DNA from: Lasiosphaeris hirsuta
Taxonomy: Eukaryota > Ascomycota > Sordariomycetes > Sordariales > Lasiosphaeriaceae
Direction: 5' to 3'
DNA: 64,000 bases
Assembly: GCA_030549175.1 (NCBI GenBank)
Contig: JAUKUA010000005.1
Coordinates: 2,604,001-2,668,000, forward strand
The translations under genes were made by a program, and so were the position numbers. Shown piece after piece: positions 1 to 12,200 of the stretch. The notes beneath the pieces are model-generated. The model saw only the letters and a program-made list of their open reading frames with translations. It was not told the DNA's origin and ran no database searches. Every line of letters starts with the position of its first letter. Positions within the stretch are counted from its first letter, which is position 1.

Positions 1-763
1 GTCCAACGTCGGCTTTGTTTCTTCGGCCATTGAGACAAACCTGGCACTGATCACGGCGTCGGCGCCGGCCCTGAGACCCATATTCCGCTCGCGTGACCGC
101 GGCGGTTGGTTCCCACGCACGTCGGTGGCACCAAGTCGCATCCAAGACGTGGAGTCGGGAGAAAAGCCCGTCGGGTGGGGCAGTACGCCGGCAGACAGCA
201 TTGGCGTTGGTGTCAGCGGCAAGTTGGGCCGGGGTGGCAGTCGTGGCGGGCGAAGAGGTAGCAACCGCAGCGCACGAGGCCTTCGGCCCGCTCGCGGGGG
301 CAAGCTCAAGCCCAGCATCCGCGTGCGAACGGACGTAGCTGAGCTGCGAAGCCAATCGCCACGGGAAAGTGAAGAGGAGACCATGACCAACAACGGAATC
401 ATGCGAGTATCCGATATCCAGCGCGAGATTGACGGTATCGTCAAGGAGATCGCGGTGACAGGGTCTGGTACATACGTGCCGAGGCCGTCGACGGCCGGGA
501 CAAACCGCCCATTGACAAGACCATCGCCGACCGACTCATTCTCTCGCCCCCTAACAAGCGGCAGCGGTATGGGCCGCCGCTACCCTGAACGCTACTACAG
601 CGAGAGCGTGTATCCGGACCTAGACTACGACGATCGCGATCCTCGTGACTACAATGAGGACCGGATCTCGCGGTACGGCGACAAGCGCTTTGGCGTTGTG
701 ACACCTAAGGGTACCACTCCAACATCAAGGGGATGGACTCAAGAGGGCGGACGGCCTTTTTGA
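1..763 (+). CDS. C-terminal part of fungal rhodopsin-domain integral membrane protein (5' truncated by window edge)
   Basis: The frame is open from base 2 to the stop at 761-763, so only about 253 C-terminal residues are present and the start lies outside the window. The first residues contain the motif IETNLALITASAPALRP, which matches the last transmembrane helix of the fungal rhodopsin domain (a seven-helix family related to PTH11-like proteins) as I recall it. After the helix comes a basic cytoplasmic tail, then a disordered stretch rich in Pro, Ser, Arg and Tyr that ends in GGRPF. By family knowledge these are plasma-membrane proteins of mostly unknown function, some acting as receptor-like sensors. 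The function here is inferred only from the helix motif. No downstream partner is visible, because a 4.4-kb gene-free stretch follows. Confidence 0.75.
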   Translation, partial: SNVGFVSSAIETNLALITASAPALRPIFRSRDRGGWFPRTSVAPSRIQDVESGEKPVGWGSTPADSIGVGVSGKLGRGGSRGGRRGSNRSARGLRPARGGKLKPSIRVRTDVAELRSQSPRESEEETMTNNGIMRVSDIQREIDGIVKEIAVTGSGTYVPRPSTAGTNRPLTRPSPTDSFSRPLTSGSGMGRRYPERYYSESVYPDLDYDDRDPRDYNEDRISRYGDKRFGVVTPKGTTPTSRGWTQEGGRPF

Positions 764-3700
764 TCAACGATGACTGATGCCGCTGCCTCTTATTTTCTCA
801 ACGCTCATTCATCATATTTCTTCTATGTTTGTCTTTAATATATGGTCTGTGGACCAACACTGTGGTGCGCATACCGAGATATCCCATGGGAACTGGCGTT
901 GAAACAAAACACATGGTTTTTATTTTTGCCTTTGGAAAAGGAGGTTTTTTTCTTCTTTCAGGGGCTCAATGGTTTAGTTTGGGTCAGATTTGGAATATGG
1001 CGCTTTTTTTGTCTCTCATCATCAGGCGCCGTTTGCAAATAAGTCATGATGTCTGTTTCTTGTATAAACGATGTACGATGATATGATGGGGTGGATGCCT
1101 AGTTATCACGACTATCTATAGACTTGGCCTTAGGGATGTGTTCATATGGCTATCATGACTATCATGAAGAGAGAAACATTAATGTTCGTAAACATTGAAC
1201 TTTGATTAAAGGGCACAGCAAATTTCGTAACGACACCATCATGAAAATTGAGTGAGTGGAGTGATGCAGATGCACCTTCCCTCAACAAGCAATTACCTGG
1301 ACGAGAATGTAGATGAATACACCCTGGCCCAACACTCTCTTTTTCTGGAAAAACTAGGAGTGCTAGCGGGGCCCCTTGCTCCCAGACGAGCTCCCAGATG
1401 TGATAGCACGTAACATCCGTTGCGGTATGCAATATGATGGAACATGGGATGAACCTGCTTCCCCCAAGGTCTTCCATGCTTCAATGTCAAAACTGGTCAC
1501 AATAACGCATAAATAAGCTACGCAGAGAATTTTCTCTCTCCAAGGAGACCTTAGCGTGCTTGGAAACTTGGAACTAGCGACCTCATTTAGCCTCTGTTGC
1601 AACGGCCGTCGATCTTTTCTGCCATGTCTTTTCTCGCGCTGTCTATGCATCAAGCCGAGGGAAGTATGCGGCTAGCATCGTCATGCTCCGAGTTAAGTGA
1701 GATTGAGTAAACTTCCTGTAGGATCTGTCAGAGTAGGGGGCACTAGAGAGGAAGGAGGGCAAGAAGATTTATTTGTCTTGTCTCTAATCGCAAAGGTACT
1801 GGAGACGTGTTGGGCGTCAGGTCAGAATACGGAAATACGGATATTTTGTGGGTTGGCCAAAATCATCCCACCCCGAGTGTCGCCTTCCCCGTTCGGCCGT
1901 GCAACCCACGAAATAACAGCGCATTGAGGGATATGAACACTCATGCAGCGGATCTCTCAAAACCCACACGTGTCCACGCATGGAAGCGCGGTAGATTTTC
2001 TCTTGGTGGGTATCAACGGTATTTCTAGCCCTCTCCCGCGCTCTGCCCTGCTTCTCGCGGTTTGAGTGTTGAGACCCGACCTTGCCGACGTCAGGCATCA
2101 AGGGACCGAAGGAAGCGAGGCCCCAGCCCCCCTAGCAAAAGCCGAGAGCGGAGCGGCTTTCCGGTGGGCCGGTTCTGCAAACCGGTCTGCTAGTGGTAGC
2201 CCGGGCGGCCTTTGACAGGCAGGGGAGGGCCGCGAATTAGCGAAACGTCGTCAGTCAGGCAAACCTTTGACTTCTGTTTCCATTTCTCAATGGCTTCTGG
2301 CTTTGGCTTTATATCTCCCAACGATTCAAAAGCGACCCAAATCCCTCACTCCCGTCATGACCCGGGCGAGGGACGCCAGAAAGGTGGCTGTGTTCGGGGC
2401 ATTTGGCGAGAGACCCTGAAAAGTGGTGTGCGTCGGATGAGATCGATTCTAATGTCGCTCAATGCTTGCCGAACCCTGTGGACGCACCCCGCATCTGGCT
2501 AGATGCGATGGCTGGCGGGGACCCGATGTGGATGTTTGGAGGGTACCCTCTATCGTGTGCCGAATTAATAAAGCGCCCGCTGATAAGAGACTTCTCGATT
2601 CAATTAGGTGCATGAAGCATCGTGGAATTATGACGGAATTGGCGCATATGGTTTTCTGTGTCTTGGGAAACTCGGCCCAGGTCCCAAGTTGCCAAGCAAC
2701 CTAAGTCCTCGTGCCGAACCTACACTATTGCTTACGGAGGTTTCCGCCCATTAATTTAGCGGCTCGAAGCGGCTTTTTCCCTCTTCGAAAGACTGCTCAT
2801 GTGCGCCGTGCGCTATGTGCTGTCAATTACCTTTGCACAGTATTTTCTTGCCCGCGGCAGGCTTTTGCAGCGGCTATCATGACCGGATTAGGTGGCCGAG
2901 CCCGGGTTCCAGTTGGAAAGGGGTCGGATGCCAGCGGTCGGACTGAAAAGCCGCGCCCGAGGGGAATGAAACTCGGTTCAAGTGCCCGAGGCACGGCACC
3001 TGCCTCAACCTACAAGGTCCCCTCCCGATCGCGGACGTGCTCGCTGGGGTCTGGGATCTAGAGCAAGCCTCTTCCAGAAGGTTTCAATCTGGAGCTGGCG
3101 TCGAGTCTCCCCCCACCCCCGTCGGGACTCAGCGAAGTATGCACCCCCGGCCCCCCTTCCATGTTCCCCACCAAAGTGTTTTTGAATTATTTGTATGAGG
3201 GAAACAAACTGTACAACAAGTTGTCTAGGCAGTGGGCAGGAAGCGCGCGTGTGAGTGCCTCCCCCGTTCAACATTGATTGGTAGGACAAGATAGGAAGGC
3301 CACAGCGAAAAACAGACCGATCGTCTTGGCCGACGTGGGCGTGGGGACGCCTGTCGGACGCCAAAGCCCAAGCGGCCTGTGCAAGGTATGAATAGCTCGA
3401 TGCGGCCTAGACCGAGTTGGCAGTCAAGCAGGAAACAGCTCCCGTGCCCAAGGGCCAAACAGCAGCCCAAGTGCCCTGGCATGCTTATCTCGTCCCCGTT
3501 TGCGACTACGGACGCGGACAACCGACTATCGTAGTCAAAGTTGGCAAGTAGGGCTTTGCGTTATGCTGTGTCGCCTGCGCCTGTGTCGCTGTTTTGCATG
3601 TCGGGTAACGGTCCAAGGGCAGGTGGAGGACAGGACGGCTACGAGTGTGCTGAGTAGTGTAGGGTTGCTGTGTGCCTGGCCTGACGGATGCATCTCGGAA

Positions 3701-5189
3701 AGATGTGAACTGTTGCTTATCAGTGACAGCTGTTCGCTGCTGTCGCTGCTGCCGTCGCTGCTCTTCGCTCTTTCCGCAGCGGGACTGGGAGCAGTGACAC
3801 CCGAGTCACTTAGGCCATAACTGACCGCCCTTGACTTTCAAGATGGATGTGGTCGGGGGTGCAGAAGTGAGCAACATGAGCGACTTTCGATGGATATTTC
3901 GAAGGGGTAATCATAACGTCCTGTTTTGCCCCCACCGTAGGTTGGGCATTTACTGGGGCGCCTGGTCTGAGGATCTGGCCTCTGTGGGCTGAGCCACGAG
4001 ACCGCCCAGTCACCAGGATAGAGCGACACCCCCAAGCCCCCCAAGCCTCCCCCAGGACCCTGACCGGCTGTGCTACCGTGCCCAGTTCGGCGCGTGGGAA
4101 GGAGGGAAGGGAGGGAGACGCCGAGCGAGGTACTTTGGGTCGCCCTGGTCCTTAACGAGCTGACGACGTAAGTCGCTGCAAGAACCGTGGGTGGGCAGTC
4201 ACCGATGTTACACCCTAGCCGGCGTTGTTAGTTATCTGTATGGAGTTATCTGTCTGGTCTGTGTCTGGGGACGGACGACTGGGGGATGAGGCGTTCCGAC
4301 AATTCCTTATCAGCGATCCACCAACTCGCCAGTCAATATAAGCAGTCACGGTGCCTCGCCTTCCCTTCCTAGGCTGAAACCTGTCATGTGCGATCTGATC
4401 TCTCTTGCCTCTCCTCATCCTGTTCTGTCTGTATGTGCTGTCTGGCTGCCAAATAATTACCGTTTACCTAATTCCCCAGGCCACGCCTTACAGCCTCTCC
4501 ACCAACTTCCCTATTAGGACACAGGCCTCCGCCTGTAACGAATGTTGCCCACTGCATTGTCAGCCAACTCAGGGACCCGAACGTCTCCATCTGCCTGGCT
4601 CCTGGCTCCTGGGTACAGACCGGGGTCACGCTGCAGACAGCGCACCACCACCACAACCAGGTGACGACAGCGAGCTGCGACACCCGTTTCTCGAGAAGCG
4701 ATAGTTCATAAACGGCACCTTCGATTCCGCACTTGCTCGATCACGCAAGTCTACAACCCATATCACCGCTACCGTCTCGTCGGCTTGGCTTGGGACAAAC
4801 AGTCTCGAAGACGCGAATCTCGACCATACATATACTCAACAGGGTATCCCGCAGTGGATTTGCTGGCAGAGGCGGTGGTCCCCGAGGAGATCCGCAAGAT
4901 CCACGGGACCCAGCGACGGCATCGTGTTACGTACTTTTACGTACACGATTTCCCCTACAGCACACGAGCAACCTGTCGGCATCGCAGCCCTGCATCTCCC
5001 GTCGACTCAGGGCAGCTGGGCTCATTGGGCTTGCCGGCAATGAACGGCCGCCCAACCGATCTGCAGCCTCCGAGTAGTGGATCGTTCGACGTTCGTCACA
5101 TTCACTGTCCCGCTGCGTCGGCTACATAGCAAAGGCTTAGCATAGGTCAGCATTCAGTGCCAAGGATTCCGCTGGACAAGTGTTGAACA
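764..5189. other. Long gene-free interval (3' flank of rhodopsin-domain gene, 5' region of 5190 gene)
   Basis: About 4.4 kb without a supportable gene. Open frames here are short (under 120 codons), overlap on both strands, and show no recognisable motif or splice-linked continuation. The first few hundred bases are AT-rich and T-rich, as expected of a 3' UTR. The last ~800 bases are C/T-rich, as expected of a fungal promoter and leader. No tRNA, repeat array or transposon end was recognised. Confidence 0.6.
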
Positions 5190-6830
5190 ATGTATTCCCC
5201 CCGGTCTTTTCTCGTCTCGAGACAGAGCCAGCTGTACAACCAAACAAACCTCTCTTCCGCCTCCTCGTCTCCCCGGTCTTCACCTTCAACCTCGCCCTCA
5301 ACCTCGTCTCTGTATTCACTTTCGATACAATCAGTCCCCGCCAAGCCGAAGGATGACCGCATTGCAGCAGGGCCAGCCACCAACAGTTCGAGCAGCAGTG
5401 ACATCATTGTTTCCAAGATGCCGATCAAGCGGAGGGAGATGGACGCCAGGTCGACAACCCTGAGTCCACCCAGGACCACAACAATTGTAACACGGCCAGC
5501 GACACCGTCAACTCCCGTGCAGATTCCTACCAGACCAAAGTCGCGCGAGATCGCCCATGCGCCCAACGCCCATCGACACCATGGTGACAGGAAGCGTCAC
5601 CTCTCTTCACGGCGGTCAAAAGAAATGCATTCGCCAGATACCATACCTGCATCAGTCGCTGCGCTGCTGGCCATCACCAGCATCCCTCCGCCGAGGTCCT
5701 CACGGAGCGTGCGCCAGTCAAAATCTGCAATGGAGAAGAGAATGACTGTCGAGTCAATCATTGAAAGATCACAGGAATCGGAAAAGGAGCTCAGTTTGAC
5801 TTTGAGCAGAGGCCCCTTGGACTTGCTACTGACACCACCCGAGGATCTCGAGGATGATGACTTGTCCTTGTGTGACAGTGCTTTGGGGTCGGTGCTCTCT
5901 ACGCGGACGGTGTCATTGGAGTCGATGCCATCGCTCAGCGAATCGTTTTCTACCGACACGGTTTCATCACTCGAGACTACCCACATGCCGGGAAGAAGGC
6001 GTAAGGTACGGCCAACTCGGCGCTCCCTAGAGCCCGTCTGCTCGCCTCCTGGCAAAGTGCCAGAGCACCCGCTATCGGCGCCTGCGATAGTTGTTGAGGT
6101 CGAGGATCTAGGTCTGGGCTTTGGAGCGTTTGACGAGACCAAAATCGAGCTAGAGGGCAAGAAAGCATCGCGGCAGCCTCTCAAGCCGCTAAAATCAGCG
6201 TTCAAGTCAAACCTAACTGCGTCATTGCGCGCCTTGCGTTCAGCCGCCCGGTCGTTTTCGAACCTCAACTTCCCATCAATCCCCCCAGAGGACTTTCTCA
6301 CAAGGTCCATATTGACACTTGACCCTCAAGTCCCCTACACAGACGAGCGCAGACCACAGCTTGAAGAAGAGCCAACCGCTGAATTACGGCGATATCTCAA
6401 CCCAACCACATCGATTCGTCTCGAGCAGCCTGTAGCTGCAGCTGCGGGTCCCTCGACGAGAACATATACAGCCTCAATCCAAATGCAGACTTACAAGGTT
6501 CACCGAGGTCGAGGTTCGAGCCCGACAACCGGCCGCGCCCCCTACCCCTCGGTGGGACCGACTGCCGCATCGCAGTCGCCCCAAGGCTCCCCGCCAAAGC
6601 TGGCGGTGACGGAGCATTCGATGCCTGGACCCCGGCAACGTGAGATGCGTGAGAACTCGGATTTCATTCGAATTGCAGTCATGGAAATGGCTATGCGCAA
6701 GCGAGGCAAGCTGGACGACCAGCGACCGGGACGGGCACGGTGGGCGCTGCCACCACGCAAAATCAGCACAACGCCATATGTGATTGGGCCCGACGGCGTG
6801 CCAGCACGATGGGTTGCCGTCACCTATTGA
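5190..6830 (+). CDS. Conserved fungal protein of unknown function, intrinsically disordered
   Basis: A single-exon frame of 546 residues. The first half is Ser/Thr/Pro/Arg-rich low complexity, beginning with a Ser-rich run near residues 25-60. A more conserved-looking block near residues 330-370 (KSAFKSNLTASLRALRSAARSF) resembles an amphipathic basic helix. The C-terminus carries a motif with NSDFIRIAVMEMAMRKRGKL, then GRARWALPPRK and a terminal VPARWV. I recall this C-terminal pattern from uncharacterised proteins across Pezizomycotina, but no function is known to me. No signal peptide or membrane segment is visible. The start was chosen as the first in-frame ATG, preceded by a pyrimidine-rich leader. 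A 237-codon antisense frame across the middle is a shadow. Confidence 0.75.
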   Translation: MYSPRSFLVSRQSQLYNQTNLSSASSSPRSSPSTSPSTSSLYSLSIQSVPAKPKDDRIAAGPATNSSSSSDIIVSKMPIKRREMDARSTTLSPPRTTTIVTRPATPSTPVQIPTRPKSREIAHAPNAHRHHGDRKRHLSSRRSKEMHSPDTIPASVAALLAITSIPPPRSSRSVRQSKSAMEKRMTVESIIERSQESEKELSLTLSRGPLDLLLTPPEDLEDDDLSLCDSALGSVLSTRTVSLESMPSLSESFSTDTVSSLETTHMPGRRRKVRPTRRSLEPVCSPPGKVPEHPLSAPAIVVEVEDLGLGFGAFDETKIELEGKKASRQPLKPLKSAFKSNLTASLRALRSAARSFSNLNFPSIPPEDFLTRSILTLDPQVPYTDERRPQLEEEPTAELRRYLNPTTSIRLEQPVAAAAGPSTRTYTASIQMQTYKVHRGRGSSPTTGRAPYPSVGPTAASQSPQGSPPKLAVTEHSMPGPRQREMRENSDFIRIAVMEMAMRKRGKLDDQRPGRARWALPPRKISTTPYVIGPDGVPARWVAVTY

Positions 6831-9228
6831 GAGGCATTGCTCCCGATTGAGGCAATTAAAAACAACGACGGCTACTGCGGCATGGCCCGTTAGCCGCGTC
6901 ATGTCGAACACATGGAACACACACCAAGACAACTCGCTCGGCTCCCAGTCGACGACAACGAATTGGCCCGGCGGTGAATCCGACATAAACCGACTCAATC
7001 CGTCAGCCACCCCACGTAGTGCAGTTGCTGTCAGATCGCCAGGTACAATCCATGCTTGGCGGGCGGTGGGCTGCAATGGGCTTTTGCTCGCTGCCCACGA
7101 TTAGGGGTCCTGGGGTCCTGGGGGTCTCGACAAACGGATACCAAATGATACCTCGGGTCTTGGGCTCCCTTGGTCTTGCGTCAGGGTAGGGCGTTGTCCC
7201 ATTCGGAGGACTCGGAATTTTTCCATCGTCAGCAGCGGCGCACACACGCGCTCCTTTTCCACGCTTCCCCCACGCACCCCGCGGGTGTCTCGCCGTGTGA
7301 GTGGCCCATCTTGGAAGGCGCTCATCCGCGCCCACCCATGGGGCAACAAAAACCAGCCTCATGTACCCCTTTCAAGCTTTTTATTTTTTATTTCCCGCAC
7401 GCATAGCGAATGGATTCAGCTCCTTTTTTGCTCTTTAGGTTTCATTTGTACGGACACGCCCCTGCCACCCCCCTCGGCTCCAGTCGGGTCACCGCTATTT
7501 AGGGCTCTGCCTGCCGCGACACGACACTCGGCAGGCATCTGAACGTGGGATTTGGCTTGGCCGGCAGTTTTCTTATCACTTTTTTTTTTACGATTGCTCG
7601 GATACATGGCACCATCCATATTTCTGCATCCTTAGCGAGGCACTCTTGGAAAGGGCGGAGATCGGTCAGGAGAACCGACAGGGGCGAAATGGCAGTTGGT
7701 CTGCATTGGTCATGGTGTTTGAATCGCTGTTATCATTTTTCATTATCGGCGCTTCTCTCTCGGCCGCACAGGAAGTAAAGAGGGGGACAGATCACTCATC
7801 ATTGGCATTTCGGATACATGCATTATTACTATAAGGGGTTCGGCATTGGCATAAGAGAAATCTGTAATGGCGTAAAGAGTGGAGGGGCTGTTTACTTTTC
7901 TAAATGCTGCTAAATATCCAATACCATCATACCTTTTCCCGATTACTGCGTCCACTTTTTCTTTCTCCGAAGATGTTTTATCCCAACACTTTTCCGGGGC
8001 GTGTTCATATATATATGTACCTATAGTGGACCTGCGGAAGGCCCGAGGCGAGTGCGAGGCCAGGTGAATTTCAGGCCAAGGCGAAAGGCGAAACTGGCCT
8101 AAACAGGCGCAATTCTTAACACCCTCCCCCATCGGGCTCGGACTGCCGACGAGACGCGACCCAAGGGCGACCCAGGAAAGGAGCTCTCCGAAGGGGGGCT
8201 AGGAGGTGAGCGGAGACGCCCGCGATGGAGTCCAGTAGCGTGGCCTGGTTAGGAAAGCTTGTTTGAGTGGGGACTGCGGCTCAATGGGGAAGGCGGTGGG
8301 ATGGTGTTCAGGGGGCTGCTAGAGGCAACGGGGGTGGAGCGCGAAGAGGAGGAGGGTACACCGGCTGCTCGGTTGCCGGCATTGCATACCATGGTGCGTA
8401 AAATGACAATCATGTCAGGCACGAATATGGCTAGAGGTGGGTTTGGCGATGGCGGTTAATTCCCACTTGAGAAGTTCTGGGGGTTGGTTCACATGGATAT
8501 CGGTCGAGTGTGGGTGAAGCCAAGGGTTGGACATATCCCGTCGGTGTTCTCCGGGGTACGTGACACAGCCACCGGTTTTCGGTTTCTGGGGTAGGCACCT
8601 CCTCCTGGGTCAAACAGGCGTGCTGTCCATCTTGCATGCCTGCTGCACTCCGCATTTCCGTAACCCTACACAAGGAGCAGCATGGCAGTCTATCTATCTC
8701 GCGTGCTTCTCATAGCCCCCCTCCGCATTACCGTACCTGACCTTGCCGCTTTACGCCACAGGGCCGCATGGCATGGCATGGCATGGGATTGGAGATGGGT
8801 GATATCGCGGTCTGTTCGTTAGGTATCGTTTGGTTGTGCAGGGGGGAGAGAGGCGTACCAGATCGACGGGCCCAGTGCCAAGCCGTGGCATCATCTGGCA
8901 TCATCCCGTCGTTGGGATTCGTGATCCTGTGTCACCTTCAGTCACCTCGCGGAGGGGTATATAGGGAGCAGTTCTACCCAACTTTGATTCCTGATTTCTT
9001 TCTACTTCTGATGATGCTCAGTTTTGTTGGCACGGGTATCAAGTATCGAGTTTTCCGTCTCCCTCAGCTAACGTGTGACCTGGAAATCAACTGCCCCTCA
9101 ATAACAAAAAAAAAAAGATTTTCCCCATAAACTAGATCTATATCTACCTAGTACTAGTTATGTATACCACTAGATACAATTCTTACAAAAGACAACATTT
9201 ACCGCTCCCTATTTTGGTAACCCCTGAC
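6831..9228. other. Gene-free interval between convergent 3' ends
   Basis: About 2.4 kb between the stops of the 5190 gene (+) and RRP5 (-). Only short frames are present. It contains a GGGGTCCTGG-type direct repeat near 7105-7125, a GCATG x4 microsatellite at 8766-8785, T-rich runs and an A12 run near 9110. Nothing gene-like is seen. Confidence 0.6.
8766..8785. repeat. GCATG pentanucleotide x4
   Basis: Four exact tandem copies of a 5-bp unit in intergenic DNA. No function is evident. Confidence 0.8.
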
Positions 9229-12200
9229 TTACTCCTCGCCGTCTTGCACCGCGGCAGTCTTAGTCTTCCTTTCAGCCGCCCACGCCTGCGCCTTAGCCGA
9301 CACACGTTCGCGGCTCTTGGCATCACCCTTTTCTTCCTCCCACTGGGCCCAGCGGCGGAACCAGGCCTTGGCCTGCTTGGGCTTGAGCCCCTTGACTTTG
9401 GAGCCGCGCTCAAACAGATCCCGGACAACAGCAGCATCCGCCTCGCCTACTGTCACCTCAAGATCGAGCAGCTGGTTCCAGAGATCGAACTTTTTGGGAT
9501 ATATCGCTAGCAGGCTCTCAAAGAGCGTACGGCCCTGGTCGCGATCACCATTGGGCGAGCGAAACTCGAGCGCAGCGAACTTGGGGACGAGCACTAGGTA
9601 CAGGTGTGTCTGCGTGCCGAGGGTTTGCGTGGCGCGCTTGAGTAGCGCGCGGGCACGATCTGGCGAGTTGGACGTCGTGTGCAAAAAGTGCGCGTAGTTG
9701 ACCCAGACGTCGACTGACTTGGAGCCGAACTTCTTGAGAATCTTCTCAAAGAGCTCATCCGCTTCCTGTTGAATGGGTTAGATACATGGAAACAAGTGGG
9801 GAAATGTGACTGAGAACGTACCTTGCGCTTGCCGGACTGGATGTAGATGCTTGCCAGCCGCTCGCAAACCTCCTGCTCATCGTTGTAGGTGCAGGCCCGC
9901 TTGAAAACTTCCTCGACGCTTGCTTCGGTACCATATGCGACCTCGAGATTGAGGTAGGCAATCCAGACGTTCAACTTCTCGGTCTCTTCCCTGATGTTGA
10001 TACTCTTAATTGCCCGCTCGGCGACCTTTCTTGCGTATGCAAGCTCACTGACTTGCATCTGGAAAGCCATGTACGCAATCCACAACTGCGAAGAATCAGG
10101 CTGACCAAGGAGAAGACGCTCGTAGTCGCTGGCCGTTTGTGGCCCATTAACGTCTAGCTCGGCGGTCTTGTCAACCGTGATTTGAGGTTCACGTCGTGTC
10201 TTCGTCTTCTTGAGCTCCACGCCCGCATCATGTGCCATGCCGTTGGGATTAGCTGCGTCCACGGCGGTGGCTGTCCAGTCAAAACCTCCTGCGTTCAGCC
10301 CTGTCAGACCCTCCACCTCCGGCTCCGCCATGTCGACATCGCTGGCGTCGTCGTCGTCGTCGTCGTCCTCAGACTTGTCAACGTTATCTGTGCCGGTGAT
10401 CAGAACGGCGCCTCCAGCATTGCTCATCTCCTCATCATCATCGCTGCCGTCTGCGTTATCGAGAGCTGCCCCCGCATCGTCATTATCAACATCCATGCTG
10501 TCGTCGTCCTCAAAGTAGGACGGCTTCAGTCCCAAGTTGATCCGGTTTTGCTTTAGATCAACCTTCAGCACCTTAGCCTTAACACGATCTCCATCATTGT
10601 AGAGTGCCTTAGCGTCCTTGACTACCTTGTCTGCCATTTCACTCCGATGGCACAGACCGGAAAGGTTGGCGGAGCCATCGATGTCGATGAAAGCACCATA
10701 CTCTTCTACCTTGCGGACTTTGCCAGTGATAATCTGACCTTCTTTGAGACCAGAGATGGTAACCAGTGGAACAAAGTTCTTGTCAACAACAGACCCCTTC
10801 AAGTTCATCTCCAGGCGGCCATTGGAAACCGAGATGATCCGGCCCTTCACGATCTGGTCTACCTGGAAGTGGTCCTTCCACTCCTTCAAGAATGAGTCCG
10901 AAAGATTTCTAATCTGAACCATTGCCGTGGTATTACCGCCAAGAGAGACGAACAGGCCCTTGTCCGAGACATTTTTGACGAAGCCGCGGATGATATCACC
11001 GACCTCGAGCTTTGAGTTCTTGGTGATTTCCCTGTCCTTCACAGGGAGAGCCGAGTTGAGCACGCGGGAGGGACGCATCGAAAGTCGCATCCTCTTGTTG
11101 CTCTTGTCAGCCTCCACAACCGCCACACGCACAATCTCATGCTTCGAGAACTTCAACGGGTTTGCTTCGTCGTAGTCATCGGCAAGATCCGCCATGTGGA
11201 CAGGGGCTGTCAGGGCCTCACTCAGCTTGACAATAACTTGACGATCGCTGAGCTTGGTAATCTTTCCCGCCGTAACCATATCTTGTTCAACCTTATCCCA
11301 GGTGAGATCGTTTGCTGAGCCAGGAGTCCGAGCTGAGAGATCCAGTCGCTTGGTCCCGAGAATCACGGCCAGCACGCGCACACGAAGGGCGGAGCCTATT
11401 GGGAAGCTTTCTGCCAGGTTCTGGAGTTGAGATAGGTCATCAGAAGCTTCCATGGCATTGACCCTACCGCGGACGGTAGGAGTAAGGTTAACCCAAAGGT
11501 GATCCTTAGCGACGTTGTTGACAAAACCGAGGTGAGTAGATCCAACCTCCAGCTTTTCGAAAGATAATGTCTTATAACGCACGTCTTCTTTGAGATCGCT
11601 CGCCCTAGTAGACAGCTCAAGAACCGAATGGCTAGATCGATGTGTAATGGGCAGGAAGCGATGGTTGCGAGCATCGTGGATGCCGAGAACTCGAACGCGC
11701 ACAGTCTGCTGCGGCTTGAAGTGACTCAGCGGGTTCTTCGGATCTGGGATCTCATCCCAAGAATCAAAAACCTGTGAGACATCAATACGACCTTGCACGT
11801 TCTCGGCAATTGCAACATTGAGTTGTGTCTCCTTGACAGACACGACCCGCGCTGTGGTGATCCTCCCAATGATCAGGCCCTCGACAGAAACAAGTGTATC
11901 GTCCAATGGGTTGACAATCTTCTCGCTTGGCTTTGCAGACTCCTTGACACCGTCGTTCATTGTAGAGGGGATGCCGACAACTAATCTTCCAAGTTCCTTG
12001 TCGACAGAAGAGATCTGGACAGTGATGGATTGTGCCTTGTGCATACCGAAATCGGGTTTGTTTAGCAGGTCGCGAGGCATCAACCCCTTAGGGAGAAGAG
12101 CCGTCAATTTTCCAGCGAACTGTACGAAAACAGCTGTCGGAGTGATATTCTTGACAAATCCGGAAACCGTATCGCCTACTTGAGCACCTTCGACACTGGC

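Noticed and set aside
2150..2230. tRNA-like piece with GCTAGTGGTAGC and a GGTTCTGCAAACC-like stretch
   Set aside because: No acceptor stem pairing and no proper B box at the right distance.
2960..3010. GGTTCAAGTGCC resembling a tRNA B box
   Set aside because: No matching A box or cloverleaf could be drawn around it.
5597..6310. 237-codon minus-strand frame
   Set aside because: Lies wholly antisense to the 5190 gene, whose frame carries a conserved-looking C-terminus. The antisense product has no recognisable motif.
6474..7076. 200-codon minus-strand frame
   Set aside because: Overlaps the 3' end of the 5190 gene in antisense, has no family match I can recognise and no splice signals supporting it.
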